Positions 52,842 to 62,378 of a stretch of DNA of 64,000 bases are shown piece after piece (position 1 is the first letter of the stretch; the number at the start of each line of letters is the position of its first letter). The translations under genes were made by a program, and so were the position numbers. The DNA is from Streptomyces griseofuscus (GTDB lineage Bacteria > Actinomycetota > Actinomycetes > Streptomycetales > Streptomycetaceae). The notes below the pieces were generated by a model. The model was not told the DNA's origin and did no database searches. It worked only from the letters and a program-made list of their open reading frames with translations. Where the stretch lies: the NCBI RefSeq assembly GCF_014673495.1, contig NZ_CP051006.1, forward strand, positions 3,100,001-3,164,000. The letters run 5' to 3'.

Positions 52842-53965
52842 GGGAGAACGGGGACGGTCCGGTGCGGGACGAAGAGCGCGGCACGCGTGAGCTGCCGACC
52901 GGGGACGGGGGTGCCCCCTGGTCGAGTGCGGCGGAGACCTCCGGGGAGAACCCCCGCGACGGTTCCCGGCGCATGGCGGACGGCATCGACGGCATCCCCG
53001 AGCAGGCCAGGCCACACCCGGAGGACCACTCCGCAGGGCCCGGCGGTGCGGGCGCAGGCCCCGACACCTCGCCCGAGGCGCGCGGCGGGGCCGCTCCCGC
53101 CGGCCGCGCGGGGGCGAGGGCTCGGGGAAGGGCTACGGGCGGGACGATGAGCGAGCACGAGCGATACGCGGACGACGGCGCGCTGAGCGCGGAGGCCGCA
53201 CCGCACGACCCGCACGACCGCAGCGGGGCCCGTGCGATGTTCGTCGAACTGCGCGGGCTCGACACGGGCAGCACGGAGTACGCGGAGCTGCGCAATCAGC
53301 TGGTCCGCATGCATCTGCCGCTGGTGGAGCACCTGGCGCGCCGGTTCCGCAACCGCGGCGAGCCGCTGGACGACCTCACCCAGGTCGCCACGATCGGTCT
53401 GATCAAGTCCGTGGACCGGTTCGACCCGGAGCGGGGCGTGGAGTTCTCCACGTACGCCACGCCGACCGTGGTCGGCGAGATCAAGCGGCACTTCCGGGAC
53501 AAGGGCTGGGCGGTCCGGGTGCCGCGCCGCCTCCAGGAGCTGCGGCTCGCGCTGACCACGGCGACGGCGGAGCTGTCCCAGCTGCACGGCCGCTCGCCGA
53601 CGGTGCACGAACTGGCGGAGAAGCTCGCGATCTCCGAGGAGGAGGTCCTGGAGGGCCTGGAGTCGGCGAACGCGTACTCCACGCTGTCCCTGGACGTCCC
53701 CGACACCGACGACGAGTCCCCCGCGGTCGCCGACACGCTCGGCGCGGAGGACGAGGCGCTGGAGGGGGTGGAGTACCGGGAGTCGCTCAAGCCGCTGCTG
53801 GAGGATCTGCCGCCGCGGGAGAAGCGGATCCTGCTGCTGCGTTTCTTCGGGAACATGACGCAGTCCCAGATCGCGCAGGAGGTCGGGATCTCCCAGATGC
53901 ACGTCTCCCGGCTGCTGGCGCGCACACTGGCGCAGCTGCGGGAGAAGCTGCTGGTGGAGGAGTAG
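52838..53965 (+). CDS. sigH: Stress-response sigma factor SigH (group 3, SigB-like)
   Basis: From the overlapping GTG 52838 the product has 375 residues. The first 100 are acidic, Gly/Pro-rich and disordered; internal starts at GTG 52862, ATG 52974 and ATG 53148 (MSEHERYADDG) would give shorter forms. Region 2 reads LVEHLARRFRNRGEPLDDLTQVATIGLIKSVDRFD, region 3 RSPTVHELAEKLAIS, and region 4 LPPREKRILLLRFFGNMTQSQIAQEVGISQMHVSRLLA. It is SigB/SigF-like. In S. coelicolor SigH appears as several protein isoforms and responds to osmotic stress and development. Confidence 0.95.
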   Translation: MRENGDGPVRDEERGTRELPTGDGGAPWSSAAETSGENPRDGSRRMADGIDGIPEQARPHPEDHSAGPGGAGAGPDTSPEARGGAAPAGRAGARARGRATGGTMSEHERYADDGALSAEAAPHDPHDRSGARAMFVELRGLDTGSTEYAELRNQLVRMHLPLVEHLARRFRNRGEPLDDLTQVATIGLIKSVDRFDPERGVEFSTYATPTVVGEIKRHFRDKGWAVRVPRRLQELRLALTTATAELSQLHGRSPTVHELAEKLAISEEEVLEGLESANAYSTLSLDVPDTDDESPAVADTLGAEDEALEGVEYRESLKPLLEDLPPREKRILLLRFFGNMTQSQIAQEVGISQMHVSRLLARTLAQLREKLLVEE

Positions 53966-53975
53966 AGCGCCCGCC

Positions 53976-54419
53976 CTACTCGGCGCGGCCCGGGCCCTTG
54001 ATGTTCAGGGCCTGGGTCGTCTCGCGGTTGATGAGCAGTACGAGAGCCGTGACGGCCACGACGGCGAGGACGATCCCGACCGGGACGGCGAGGCCGCCGG
54101 ACTTGAGCATGTTCAGCCCCACCGGCAGGGCCATCAGCTGGGTGATCACGGCGGGACCCCGGCTCCAGCCGCGGCGCAGCAGAAGGCCGCGGGCGGCCAG
54201 GAGCGGAAGCAGGGCGAGCACGGCGAGGGTGATACCCAGCGTCACGGCCTGCTGCCGGTCGTCGGGAGCGCCGGCGATGCCGAGCACGAGAACCCAGAGG
54301 CCGCCGACGAACAACGCGACGCCTTCCAGGCCGGCCAGCGTGGCGGCGTACGTCAGCCGACGGGGGCGGGTGCCGTCGGCTGCGGCCGTGTCCGGTACGG
54401 AGGTCTGCTCACTGCTCAC
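53976..54419 (-). CDS. Four-helix membrane protein
   Basis: GTG 54419 gives 147 residues: a short polar start then four hydrophobic helices (about 28-50, 56-78, 83-105, 112-135) ending in INRETTQALNIKGPG. The fold resembles small actinobacterial integral membrane proteins with no known role. It converges on sigH, leaving only ten bases between stops. Confidence 0.78.
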   Translation of the reverse strand: MSSEQTSVPDTAAADGTRPRRLTYAATLAGLEGVALFVGGLWVLVLGIAGAPDDRQQAVTLGITLAVLALLPLLAARGLLLRRGWSRGPAVITQLMALPVGLNMLKSGGLAVPVGIVLAVVAVTALVLLINRETTQALNIKGPGRAE

Positions 54420-54565
54420 CTCAGCAGGGTAGCCGTCGGCGGAAGCGGGCCGGGGGTGGACCCGGTCACCGGCCCCGCCCACGTGTGCGGGCTCACCCCC
54501 TCCCCTCTTACCCGATCCCTACCTCGGCCTGGGCCCGGTACCGCCGGGTAGGTACGCTGACGTGC

Positions 54566-55534
54566 ATGCGTGCTCTCCTCGTGGTCAATCCGGCGGCAAC
54601 CACCACCAGCGCACGCAGGCGTGATGTGCTGACCCACGCGCTCGCCAGCGAGATGAAGCTGGAGGCGGTCACCACCGAGTACCGCGGACACGCCCGGGAC
54701 CTGGGCCGGCAGGCCGCGGAGAGCGACGACATCGACATGGTCGTGGCCCTCGGCGGCGACGGCACCGTCAACGAGGTGGTCAACGGGCTGCTGCACGCGG
54801 GCCCCGATCTGGACCGGCTGCCCGGCCTCGCCGTCGTGCCCGGCGGCTCCACCAACGTCTTCGCCCGCGCCCTCGGTCTGCCCAACGACCCCGTCGAGGC
54901 CACCGGCGCCCTGCTGGACGCGCTGCGCGAGAAGCGGGAGCGCGTGGTGGGCCTCGGTCTCGCCTCCGGCACCCCCGGTACCGAGGACGAGGGGGTACCG
55001 GCCCGCTGGTTCACCTTCAACGCGGGACTGGGCTTCGACGCGGGCGTCGTCGGCCGGGTCGAGCAGCAGCGCGAGATGGGCAAGAAGTCGACGCACGCGC
55101 TCTACGTACGGCAGGTGATCCGGCAGTTCCTCGGCGAGGCCAATCGCCGGCACGGCCCGATCACTCTGGAGCGGCCCGGCGAGGACCCGATCGAGGATCT
55201 TGTTGTCGCCATAGTCTCGAACACGTCCCCTTGGACGTATCTCGGCAATCGCCCCATGTACACATCGCCTAAGGCCTCGTTCGACACGGGCATCGACGTG
55301 CTCGGTCTCAGCCGCCTGTCCGCGGCCGCGGTTGCCCGGTATGGCACCCAGTTGCTCACTTCGTCCCCCGAGAGCGGACCCCATGGCAGGCATGCGTTCC
55401 CACTCCATGATCTGGACTGCTTCACCTTGCATTCGAAGGCTCCTCTGCCTCTACAGATGGACGGTGACCACCTGGGGCTGCGCAGGAGCGTGACGTTCAC
55501 AGGCGTACGCCGCGCACTGCGTGTGATTGTGTGA
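54566..55534 (+). CDS. Diacylglycerol kinase family lipid kinase
   Basis: The protein starts at ATG 54566 with 322 residues: MRALLVVNPAATTTSARRR, then VVALGGDGTVNEVVNGLLH and LAVVPGGSTNVFARALGLP, the nucleotide and lipid kinase motifs of the DagK/YegS family. The C-terminal beta domain shows ALPLQMDGDHLG. It phosphorylates diacylglycerol or related lipids at the membrane face. No ribosome-binding site precedes the ATG, so the message may be nearly leaderless. Confidence 0.93.
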   Translation: MRALLVVNPAATTTSARRRDVLTHALASEMKLEAVTTEYRGHARDLGRQAAESDDIDMVVALGGDGTVNEVVNGLLHAGPDLDRLPGLAVVPGGSTNVFARALGLPNDPVEATGALLDALREKRERVVGLGLASGTPGTEDEGVPARWFTFNAGLGFDAGVVGRVEQQREMGKKSTHALYVRQVIRQFLGEANRRHGPITLERPGEDPIEDLVVAIVSNTSPWTYLGNRPMYTSPKASFDTGIDVLGLSRLSAAAVARYGTQLLTSSPESGPHGRHAFPLHDLDCFTLHSKAPLPLQMDGDHLGLRRSVTFTGVRRALRVIV

Positions 55535-55854
55535 GTGGAAGAGGCGAAAGTCCTTTCACTCGAACGTTTAGGCCAGGATCCACCCCATGGAAGTACGGCT
55601 GTGACCCAGTCGACACCGAGGAATCAAAAAAAACTTTCCGGAAGGGGTTGTATCCGCCGCTGAGGTTTGCGAGTCTCTACGTGGCGATCGGGACGGCCCC
55701 CAACACCGGCCTCCACTGATCACCGGAACCCCTCTTCATACCAAGGACCCCGCCGGGGAAGACTCGGCGTTCGGCCCTTCACTTGTCGAGGGATTCGTGA
55801 AAGCGTTCACATTCACAAGCAACTTGCACGTAATACCAAGGAGAGGTAGCAGCC
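55535..55854 (+). promoter_or_regulatory. wblE promoter and leader region
   Basis: No gene is seen in these 320 bases. An AT-rich run (ATCAAAAAAAACTTTCC at about 55622) and the near-palindrome GTGAAAGCGTTCAC at 55797-55810 lie upstream. GGAGAGG at 55840 is the ribosome-binding site for wblE. Confidence 0.5.
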
Positions 55855-56112
55855 ATGGACTGGCGTCACAACGCCGTTTGCCGCGAGGAAGACCCCGAGC
55901 TCTTCTTCCCCATCGGCAACACCGGTCCCGCGCTGCTGCAGATCGAGGAAGCCAAGGCCGTCTGCCGTCGCTGCCCGGTGATCGAGCAGTGTCTGCAGTG
56001 GGCGCTTGAGTCCGGCCAGGACTCCGGCGTCTGGGGTGGCCTCAGCGAGGACGAGCGTCGCGCGATGAAGCGCCGTGCCGCCCGCAACCGGGCCCGTCAG
56101 GCCTCCGCCTGA
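55855..56112 (+). CDS. wblE: WhiB-like iron-sulfur regulator WblE
   Basis: The 85-residue protein has the four cysteines of a WhiB 4Fe-4S site, C9, C37, C40 and C46 (C-x2-C-x5-C), the turn GVWGG at 58-62, and a basic C-terminal helix MKRRAARNRARQ for DNA contact. Length and sequence fit WblE (WhiB1-like in mycobacteria), which binds the principal sigma factor. A T-tailed terminator follows. Confidence 0.96.
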   Translation: MDWRHNAVCREEDPELFFPIGNTGPALLQIEEAKAVCRRCPVIEQCLQWALESGQDSGVWGGLSEDERRAMKRRAARNRARQASA

Positions 56113-56241
56113 CACACCCACCCCAGCTGACAGCCTGAGCTTGGCGGCGCGTGCATCGAGCACGCTTCTCCCGCCCCCGAGCAGCAGCGCGCAGTATCCC
56201 CCGGTGCCGCCCAGCGAACAGCAGCGCAGCAACGAGCACGA

Positions 56242-56273
56242 GCCTCGGACCAATGACGGTCCGGGGCTTTTTG
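56242..56273 (+). terminator. Intrinsic terminator after wblE
   Basis: A ten-pair stem (GCCTCGGACC with GGTCCGGGGC, one G-T pair) and a six-base loop are followed by TTTTTG. Confidence 0.9.
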
Positions 56274-56369
56274 CTTTCCCGGAACGCGCCTCGGAGCCTG
56301 TCCCGGAGCGCGTCACGCCCGGCGCCGCCATTGGTTCATACCAACGCCCCCTCCCCCGGGGGCCGTTGA

Positions 56370-57836
56370 CTACTTCTGCGCGCGCACCGGGATGTCCAGG
56401 ATCACCCTGGTCCCCCGCTCCGGCGCCGGGACCATGTCGAACGTGCCGCCCAACTCGCCCTCCACCAGGGTCCGTACGATCTGGAGCCCCAGGTTGCCCG
56501 AGCGGTGCGGGTCGAAGCCCTCGGGCAGGCCGACCCCGTCGTCCTGGACGGTGACGAGGAGTCGGGCCTCCTTCGTGCTGCCGCCGCGCACCGCGGAGAC
56601 CTCCACCGTGCCGGTCTCGCCCTCGCGGAAGCCGTGTTCCAGGGCGTTCTGGAGCACCTCGGTGAGCACCATCGACAGCGGTGTGGCCACCTCTGCGTCG
56701 AGTATCCCGAAGCGCCCGCTGCGCCGGCCGGTCACCTTGCCCGGCGAGATCTCGGCGACCATCGCCAGCACCCGGTCGGCGATGTCGTCGAACTCCACCC
56801 GCTCGTCCAGGTTCTGGGAGAGCGTCTCGTGCACGATGGCGATGGAGCCGACCCGGCGCACCGCCTCCTCCAGGGCCGCGCGCCCGCGTTCGGAGTCGAT
56901 GCGCCGGGCCTGGAGCCGCAACAGGGCGGCCACCGTCTGGAGGTTGTTCTTCACCCGGTGATGGATCTCCCGGATGGTCGCGTCCTTGGTGATCAACTCG
57001 CGTTCGCGGCGCCGCAGTTCGGTGACGTCCCGGCACAGCACCAGGGCCCCGATCCGGGTGCCCTTGGGCTTGAGCGGGATGGACCGGAACTGGATCACCC
57101 CATCGGGCGACTCGATCTCGAACTCGCGCGGCGCCCAGCCGCTGGCCACCTTGGCCAGCGCCTCGTCCACCGGGCCCCGGGTGGGGGCGAGTTCGGCGGT
57201 GGTGTGCCCGAGGTGGTGTCCGACCAGGTCGGCGGCGAGGCCGAGGCGGTGGTAGGCGGACAGCGCGTTCGGGGAGGCGTACTGGACGATGCCGTCTGCG
57301 TCCAGCCGGATCAGTCCGTCGCCGACGCGCGGTGAGGCGTCCATGTCGACCTGCTGGCCGAGGAAGGGGAAGGACCCGGCCGCGATCATCTGGGCGAGGT
57401 CGGAGGCGCTCTGGAGGTAGGTCAGCTCCAGGCGGCTCGGGGTGCGCACGGTGAGGAGGTTGGTGTTGCGGGCGATCACCCCGAGGACCCGGCCCTCCCG
57501 CCGTACGGGGATGGACTCGACCCGTACGGGGACCTCTTCGCGCCACTCCGGGTCGCCCTCGCGCACGATCCGGCCCTCGTCGAGCGCCACGTCCAGCATG
57601 GGCCGCCGGCCGCGCGGGACGAGGTGGCCGACCATGTCGTCCTGGTAGGAGGTGGGGCCGGTGTTGGGGCGCATCTGGGCGACCGAGACGTACCGGGTGC
57701 CGTCCCGGGTGGGTACCCACAGGACCAGGTCGGCGAAGGAGAGGTCGGAGAGCAGCTGCCACTCCGAGACCAGCAGGTGGAGCCACTCGAGATCGGAGTC
57801 GTCGAGGCCGGTGTGCTGGCGGACCAGCTCGTTCAT
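56370..57836 (-). CDS. pdtaS: PdtaS-like cytoplasmic histidine kinase (HisKA_2 family)
   Basis: ATG 57836 gives 488 residues without membrane helices. A GAF-like domain (about 10-155) and a PAS domain (about 170-275) precede the HisKA_2 box IREIHHRVKNNLQTVAALLRLQARR, with phospho-acceptor H292 or H293. The HATPase has LTEVLQNALEHGF, DDGVGLPEGFD and NLGLQIVRTLV. PdtaS signals to the ANTAR-domain antiterminator PdtaR. No response regulator gene is adjacent, so PdtaR must lie elsewhere. No ribosome-binding site is obvious before the start; ATG 57875 is an alternative. Confidence 0.92.
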   Translation of the reverse strand: MNELVRQHTGLDDSDLEWLHLLVSEWQLLSDLSFADLVLWVPTRDGTRYVSVAQMRPNTGPTSYQDDMVGHLVPRGRRPMLDVALDEGRIVREGDPEWREEVPVRVESIPVRREGRVLGVIARNTNLLTVRTPSRLELTYLQSASDLAQMIAAGSFPFLGQQVDMDASPRVGDGLIRLDADGIVQYASPNALSAYHRLGLAADLVGHHLGHTTAELAPTRGPVDEALAKVASGWAPREFEIESPDGVIQFRSIPLKPKGTRIGALVLCRDVTELRRRERELITKDATIREIHHRVKNNLQTVAALLRLQARRIDSERGRAALEEAVRRVGSIAIVHETLSQNLDERVEFDDIADRVLAMVAEISPGKVTGRRSGRFGILDAEVATPLSMVLTEVLQNALEHGFREGETGTVEVSAVRGGSTKEARLLVTVQDDGVGLPEGFDPHRSGNLGLQIVRTLVEGELGGTFDMVPAPERGTRVILDIPVRAQK

Positions 57837-58125
57837 GGAGGGCACGCTTGCGAGCGTACCCGCGGGCCTCGGCATGGCCGAAAAACACCCGCGGGCCGCG
57901 GCGCCTGGAAGGGACCCTCAACCCTCCCGGCACCGCAGCCCGGAGCATCATCGGCCGTGGGGTGTGCGGTCCCGGTCGGCCGAAGGCCGAGGAGCCGGGG
58001 CAGTCAGGGCAGAGAGCGCCGGTTCCTCGATCCGCCTTCCTGTGCGGGGAAGACGGGGCTTGTTCGCTTCGCACTGTTCGCCCGCGGGTCGCTTACCCAC
58101 CGCTTGTTCGAACAGTCTCTTCGAT

Positions 58126-58141
58126 TGTGGACTAGACCATG
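58126..58141. promoter_or_regulatory. DasR operator-like site (dre), distal
   Basis: TGTGGACTAGACCATG keeps the TGG-n-CTAGACCA core of the dre consensus ACTGGTCTAGACCACT with five mismatches. It lies about 205 bases upstream of nagB. Confidence 0.55.
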
Positions 58142-58292
58142 GGGCATGTCCATGGCCTTACGGCAGACGCGACCCATGGCACTCGATGCCACGCAGCCTA
58201 GCCCGCCCGGGTCGACCATGGGGACAGAAGGCATCGGTAATTTCCGTGGCCCCTCCTGCCGAGGCATCGGCGCGAGAGGCCTGCTCTGTTAG

Positions 58293-58308
58293 ATTGGTCT
58301 AAACCACA
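58293..58308. promoter_or_regulatory. DasR operator (dre) upstream of nagB
   Basis: ATTGGTCTAAACCACA matches the dre consensus at 13 of 16 positions and lies 37 bases before the nagB start, a typical repression position. DasR regulation of nagB is known in S. coelicolor. Confidence 0.85.
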
Positions 58309-58345
58309 TAGACGCACGAGCCCTCTCCAGAACGGCAGGCCCAGC

Positions 58346-59131
58346 GTGGAAGTTGTCATCGTTCCGGACGCCGCGGCGGGTGGCGAGCTGATCGCCGAGG
58401 CCATGGCGCAGCTGCTGCGACGCAAGCCCGACGCCCTGCTCGGCGTCGCCACCGGCTCCACCCCGCTGCCCGTCTACCAGGCGCTCGCGGCCCAGGTGCG
58501 GGCCGGCGCCGTGGAGACGGCACGGGCCCGGATAGCCCAGCTCGACGAATACGTGGGGCTGCCCGCCGAGCACCCCGAGTCCTATCGCTCGGTCCTGCGC
58601 CGCGAGGTGCTGGAACCGCTCGGCATCGGCATGGACTCCTTCCTCGGCCCCGACGGCACGGCCGAGGACGTCCAGGCGGCGTGCGCGGCGTACGACCGCG
58701 CGCTCGCCGCGGCCGGCGGGGTGGACCTCCAGCTGCTCGGGATCGGCACCGACGGGCACATCGGGTTCAACGAGCCCTGCTCCTCGCTCGCCTCCCGTAC
58801 CCGGATCAAGACCCTCACCGAGCAGACCCGCGTGGACAACGCGCGCTTCTTCGACGGCGAGATCGAGCAGGTCCCGCACCACGTCATCACCCAGGGCATC
58901 GGCACCATCCTGGAGGCCCGGCACCTGGTGCTGCTCGCGACCGGCGAGGGCAAGGCGGACGCGGTCGCGGCGACCGTCGAGGGCCCGGTGGCGGCCGTCT
59001 GCCCGGCCTCGGCGCTCCAGCTGCATCCGCACGCCACCGTCGTCGTGGACGAGGCGGCCGCCTCGAAGCTGAAGCTGGCGGACTACTTCCGGCACACGTA
59101 CGCGAACAAGCCGGAGTGGCAGGGGATCTAG
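58346..59131 (+). CDS. nagB: Glucosamine-6-phosphate deaminase
   Basis: GTG 58346 gives 261 residues of normal NagB length. Visible motifs: LLGVATGSTPLPVYQAL (phosphate binding), QLDEYVGLPAEHPESY with the catalytic aspartate, and LGIGTDGHIGFNEP with the active-site His/Glu pair. It converts glucosamine-6-phosphate to fructose-6-phosphate and ammonia. This both feeds glycolysis and removes GlcN-6-P, the effector of DasR. A dre site lies in its promoter, and dasR itself is the next gene on the same strand. Confidence 0.97.
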   Translation: MEVVIVPDAAAGGELIAEAMAQLLRRKPDALLGVATGSTPLPVYQALAAQVRAGAVETARARIAQLDEYVGLPAEHPESYRSVLRREVLEPLGIGMDSFLGPDGTAEDVQAACAAYDRALAAAGGVDLQLLGIGTDGHIGFNEPCSSLASRTRIKTLTEQTRVDNARFFDGEIEQVPHHVITQGIGTILEARHLVLLATGEGKADAVAATVEGPVAAVCPASALQLHPHATVVVDEAAASKLKLADYFRHTYANKPEWQGI

Positions 59132-59162
59132 GAGACGCGGACCCGGTGCCCAGGGGACCCTT

Positions 59163-59178
59163 GTTGGACTAGACCAGC
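59163..59178. promoter_or_regulatory. DasR operator-like site upstream of dasR
   Basis: GTTGGACTAGACCAGC has the symmetric TGG-n-CTAGACCA core, five mismatches to consensus, 136 bases upstream of dasR. It fits autoregulation or a remnant of the dasA promoter arrangement known from other species. Confidence 0.6.
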
Positions 59179-59257
59179 TCGGGTCCCGACGGTATACAGA
59201 GGGGATCACGGAGCGTGCGGGTGGAGTCCTGACACAGTAAGCCGTGCCACGATGTGA

Positions 59258-60079
<822 letters not shown>

Positions 60080-60214
60080 CGCCTGTCCGGAGGCGTTCGT
60101 TCCTTCGCCGAATCGATACACACAGCTTGAGACGGGGTCTTCCACTGGCTGGATAGCGTCACCTAGATTGCCTGCGCATTACACAGGTGATCAGCGAGGG
60201 GACGGAGCCGCAGC

Positions 60215-60478
60215 ATGCCAGAAACGCCCGAAGTAGGACCACCGGTGGTGACACCGCTGCGCGTGGTCATCGGCATTTGTCTCGTCGCGCCCTTCGTCGC
60301 GATGCTGTGGGTCGGCTCCTACGCGAAGACGGACCCGACGTTCATCGGCATCCCGTTCTTCTACTGGTACCAGATGGCCTGGGTGCTGATCTCCACCGCC
60401 CTCACCATGATCGCGTACAAGCTCTGGCAGCACGACCAGCGCTCCCGTCGTGACGCGCAGGGGGGTGCCGCGAAGTGA
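60215..60478 (+). CDS. DUF3311 membrane protein, symporter partner
   Basis: The 87-residue protein has two membrane helices (about 15-36 and 46-68) with the DUF3311 signature GIPFFYWYQMAWVLISTALT. Its stop overlaps the start of a sodium/solute symporter gene (GTGA). DUF3311 proteins are small partners of SSS permeases, comparable to DUF485/YjcH beside ActP. Confidence 0.9.
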   Translation: MPETPEVGPPVVTPLRVVIGICLVAPFVAMLWVGSYAKTDPTFIGIPFFYWYQMAWVLISTALTMIAYKLWQHDQRSRRDAQGGAAK

Positions 60479-62103
60479 AGACCGGAGTCAACGGCGTCGC
60501 ACTGGGCGTCTTCATCTTCTTCTTCCTGGCCGTCACGGTCCTCGGCTTCCTCGCCGCGCGCTGGCGCCGGGCCGAGAACGAGCACACGCTGGACGAATGG
60601 GGGCTGGGCGGCCGCTCGTTCGGCACCTGGATCACCTGGTTCCTGCTCGGCGGCGACCTGTACACGGCCTACACCTTCGTGGCCGTACCGGCGGCGATCT
60701 ACGCGGCGGGCGCGTCCGGCTTCTTCGCGGTGCCGTACACGATCCTGGTCTACCCGCTGATCTTCACCTTCCTGCCGCGGCTGTGGTCGGTCTCGCACCG
60801 GCACGGCTACGTCACCACCTCCGACTTCGTGCGCGGCCGGTTCGGCTCGAAGGGGCTCTCGCTCGCGGTCGCGGTGACCGGCATCCTGGCGACGATGCCG
60901 TACATCGCGCTCCAGCTCGTCGGCATCCAGGCGGTGCTGGACGTGATGGGCGTCGGCGGCGGTGACAACACCAACGGGTTCGTGAAGGACCTGCCGCTGC
61001 TGATCGCGTTCGCGGTGCTGGCGGCGTACACGTACTCCTCGGGTCTGCGGGCGCCCGCGCTGATCGCGTTCGTCAAGGACGGCCTGATCTACCTCGTCAT
61101 CCTGGTGGCGATCATCTACATCCCGATCAAGCTGGGCGGGTTCGACGACATCTTCGCCAAGGCGGCCCACGCGTTCAGCCAGGTCAACCCGGCCACCGGC
61201 AAGCCGCGCGGGGCGCTCGCGCCGGCGCCCGCCGGGCAGTGGACGTACGCCACGCTGGCGCTCGGTTCCGCACTCGCGCTGTTCATGTACCCGCACTCGA
61301 TCACCGCGACGCTCTCCTCCAAGAGCCGTAACGTGATCCGGCGCAACACCACGATCCTGCCGCTGTACTCCCTGATGCTGGGCCTGTTGGCGCTGCTGGG
61401 CTTCATGGCGATCGCGGCCGGGGTGAAGGTCACCAACGGGCAGCTGGCGATCCCGCAGCTGTTCGAGGACATGTTCCCGGACTGGTTCACCGGTGTGGCG
61501 TTCGCGGCGATCGGCATCGGCGCGCTGGTGCCGGCGGCGATCATGTCGATCGCGGCGGCGAACCTGTTCACGCGCAACATCTACAAGGACTTCATCAAGC
61601 CGGACGCCACGCCGAAGCAGGAGGCGCAGGTCTCCAAGTTCGTGTCGCTGCTGGTGAAGGTCGGCGCGCTGATCTTCGTGCTGGGCATGGACAAGACGGT
61701 CGCCATCAACTTCCAGCTGCTGGGCGGCATCTGGATCCTCCAGACCTTCCCGGCCCTGGTCGGCGGTCTGTTCACCCGCTGGTTCCACCGCTGGGCGCTG
61801 CTCGCGGGCTGGGCGGTCGGCATGGTCTACGGCACCCTCGCCGCCTACGGTGTCGCCTCTCCGACCCAGAAGCACTTCGGCGGCTCCGCCGACGACATCC
61901 CGGGCATCGGCCAGATCGGCTACATCGGCATGACGGCCTTCGTCCTCAACGTCCTCGTCACGGTCGTCCTGACCGTCGTCCTGAAGGCCGTGAAGGCCCC
62001 CGAGGGCGTCGACGAGACCCGTCCCGAGGACTACACGGCGGACGCCGGCGACCCGGGCGTGGCGGTCGAACTGCCGCCGGCCACGGCGGGCAGCACGCAC
62101 TAG
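60475..62103 (+). CDS. Sodium:solute symporter (SSS family, MctP-like)
   Basis: The GTG start at 60475 is coupled to the DUF3311 gene, giving 542 residues and about 13 membrane helices. SSS motifs include EWGLGGRSFGTWITWFLLGGDLYTAYTF, the helix-8 type VAFAAIGIGALVPAAIMSIAAANLFTRNIYKDF, and IWILQTFPALVGGLFTRWFHRWALLAGW. The closest type is the monocarboxylate permease MctP. Likely substrates are small organic acids or amino acids, but they are not deducible. A long hairpin follows. Confidence 0.93.
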   Translation: MKTGVNGVALGVFIFFFLAVTVLGFLAARWRRAENEHTLDEWGLGGRSFGTWITWFLLGGDLYTAYTFVAVPAAIYAAGASGFFAVPYTILVYPLIFTFLPRLWSVSHRHGYVTTSDFVRGRFGSKGLSLAVAVTGILATMPYIALQLVGIQAVLDVMGVGGGDNTNGFVKDLPLLIAFAVLAAYTYSSGLRAPALIAFVKDGLIYLVILVAIIYIPIKLGGFDDIFAKAAHAFSQVNPATGKPRGALAPAPAGQWTYATLALGSALALFMYPHSITATLSSKSRNVIRRNTTILPLYSLMLGLLALLGFMAIAAGVKVTNGQLAIPQLFEDMFPDWFTGVAFAAIGIGALVPAAIMSIAAANLFTRNIYKDFIKPDATPKQEAQVSKFVSLLVKVGALIFVLGMDKTVAINFQLLGGIWILQTFPALVGGLFTRWFHRWALLAGWAVGMVYGTLAAYGVASPTQKHFGGSADDIPGIGQIGYIGMTAFVLNVLVTVVLTVVLKAVKAPEGVDETRPEDYTADAGDPGVAVELPPATAGSTH

Positions 62104-62134
62104 CGCGGCGCCCGGGGGACCCGGGCGACCAGGG

Positions 62135-62169
62135 ACGGGCCGGCGGCGCCAAGGGCGTCGGCGGCCCGT
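62135..62169 (+). terminator. Hairpin terminator after the symporter gene
   Basis: A 16-bp stem with one mismatch and one G-T pair, loop AAG, is followed by TTTCG 31 bases after the symporter stop. Confidence 0.85.
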
Positions 62170-62197
62170 TTCGCATACCCCCCGTAGACACAACGTG

Positions 62198-62244
62198 ACA
62201 CAACATCTGGGGGTGGCATGACGGCCCGGCACTAGATGTATGCT
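62198..62244. promoter_or_regulatory. Paired NrdR boxes upstream of nrdA
   Basis: ACACAACATCTGGGGG (62198-62213) and GCACTAGATGTATGCT (62229-62244) each match 10-11 of 16 positions of the NrdR box acaCwAtATaTwGTgt. The start-to-start distance is 31 bases, three helical turns, which is the spacing known for NrdR operators. Confidence 0.7.
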
Positions 62245-62378
62245 CATGGTCGCTGTCGTCGCAGGGGAATCCGGTGCGAATCCGGAACTGTCCCGCAACG
62301 GTGTACTTGTGCGTATCCGCGCACAGGAATCAGTCCGAGGACCTGCCGGCAGCGCACCCGACCCACCGGTTCGGGTGC
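62245..62378 (+). ncRNA. Cobalamin (B12) riboswitch controlling nrdA
   Basis: The leader contains the hallmark elements of a cobalamin riboswitch: GCAGGGGAATCCGGTGCGAA, the following CCGGAACTGTCCCGCAACGGTGT, and the B12 box CAGTCCGAGGACCTGCCGGC at 62331-62350. A perfect 8-bp hairpin (GCACCCGA/TCGGGTGC, 62354-62378) just after the box could act in the expression platform. In S. coelicolor adenosylcobalamin represses the class Ia nrdABS operon through such a switch, because the B12-dependent class II enzyme can then serve. Confidence 0.95.

Larger units (their letters stand above)
57837..58345. promoter_or_regulatory. 509-base divergent region between pdtaS and nagB
   Basis: The region contains two DasR-type operators (listed separately), a TTCGAA centre at about 58108, and no coding frame with good bias. 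It must contain promoters for pdtaS and nagB. Confidence 0.5.
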
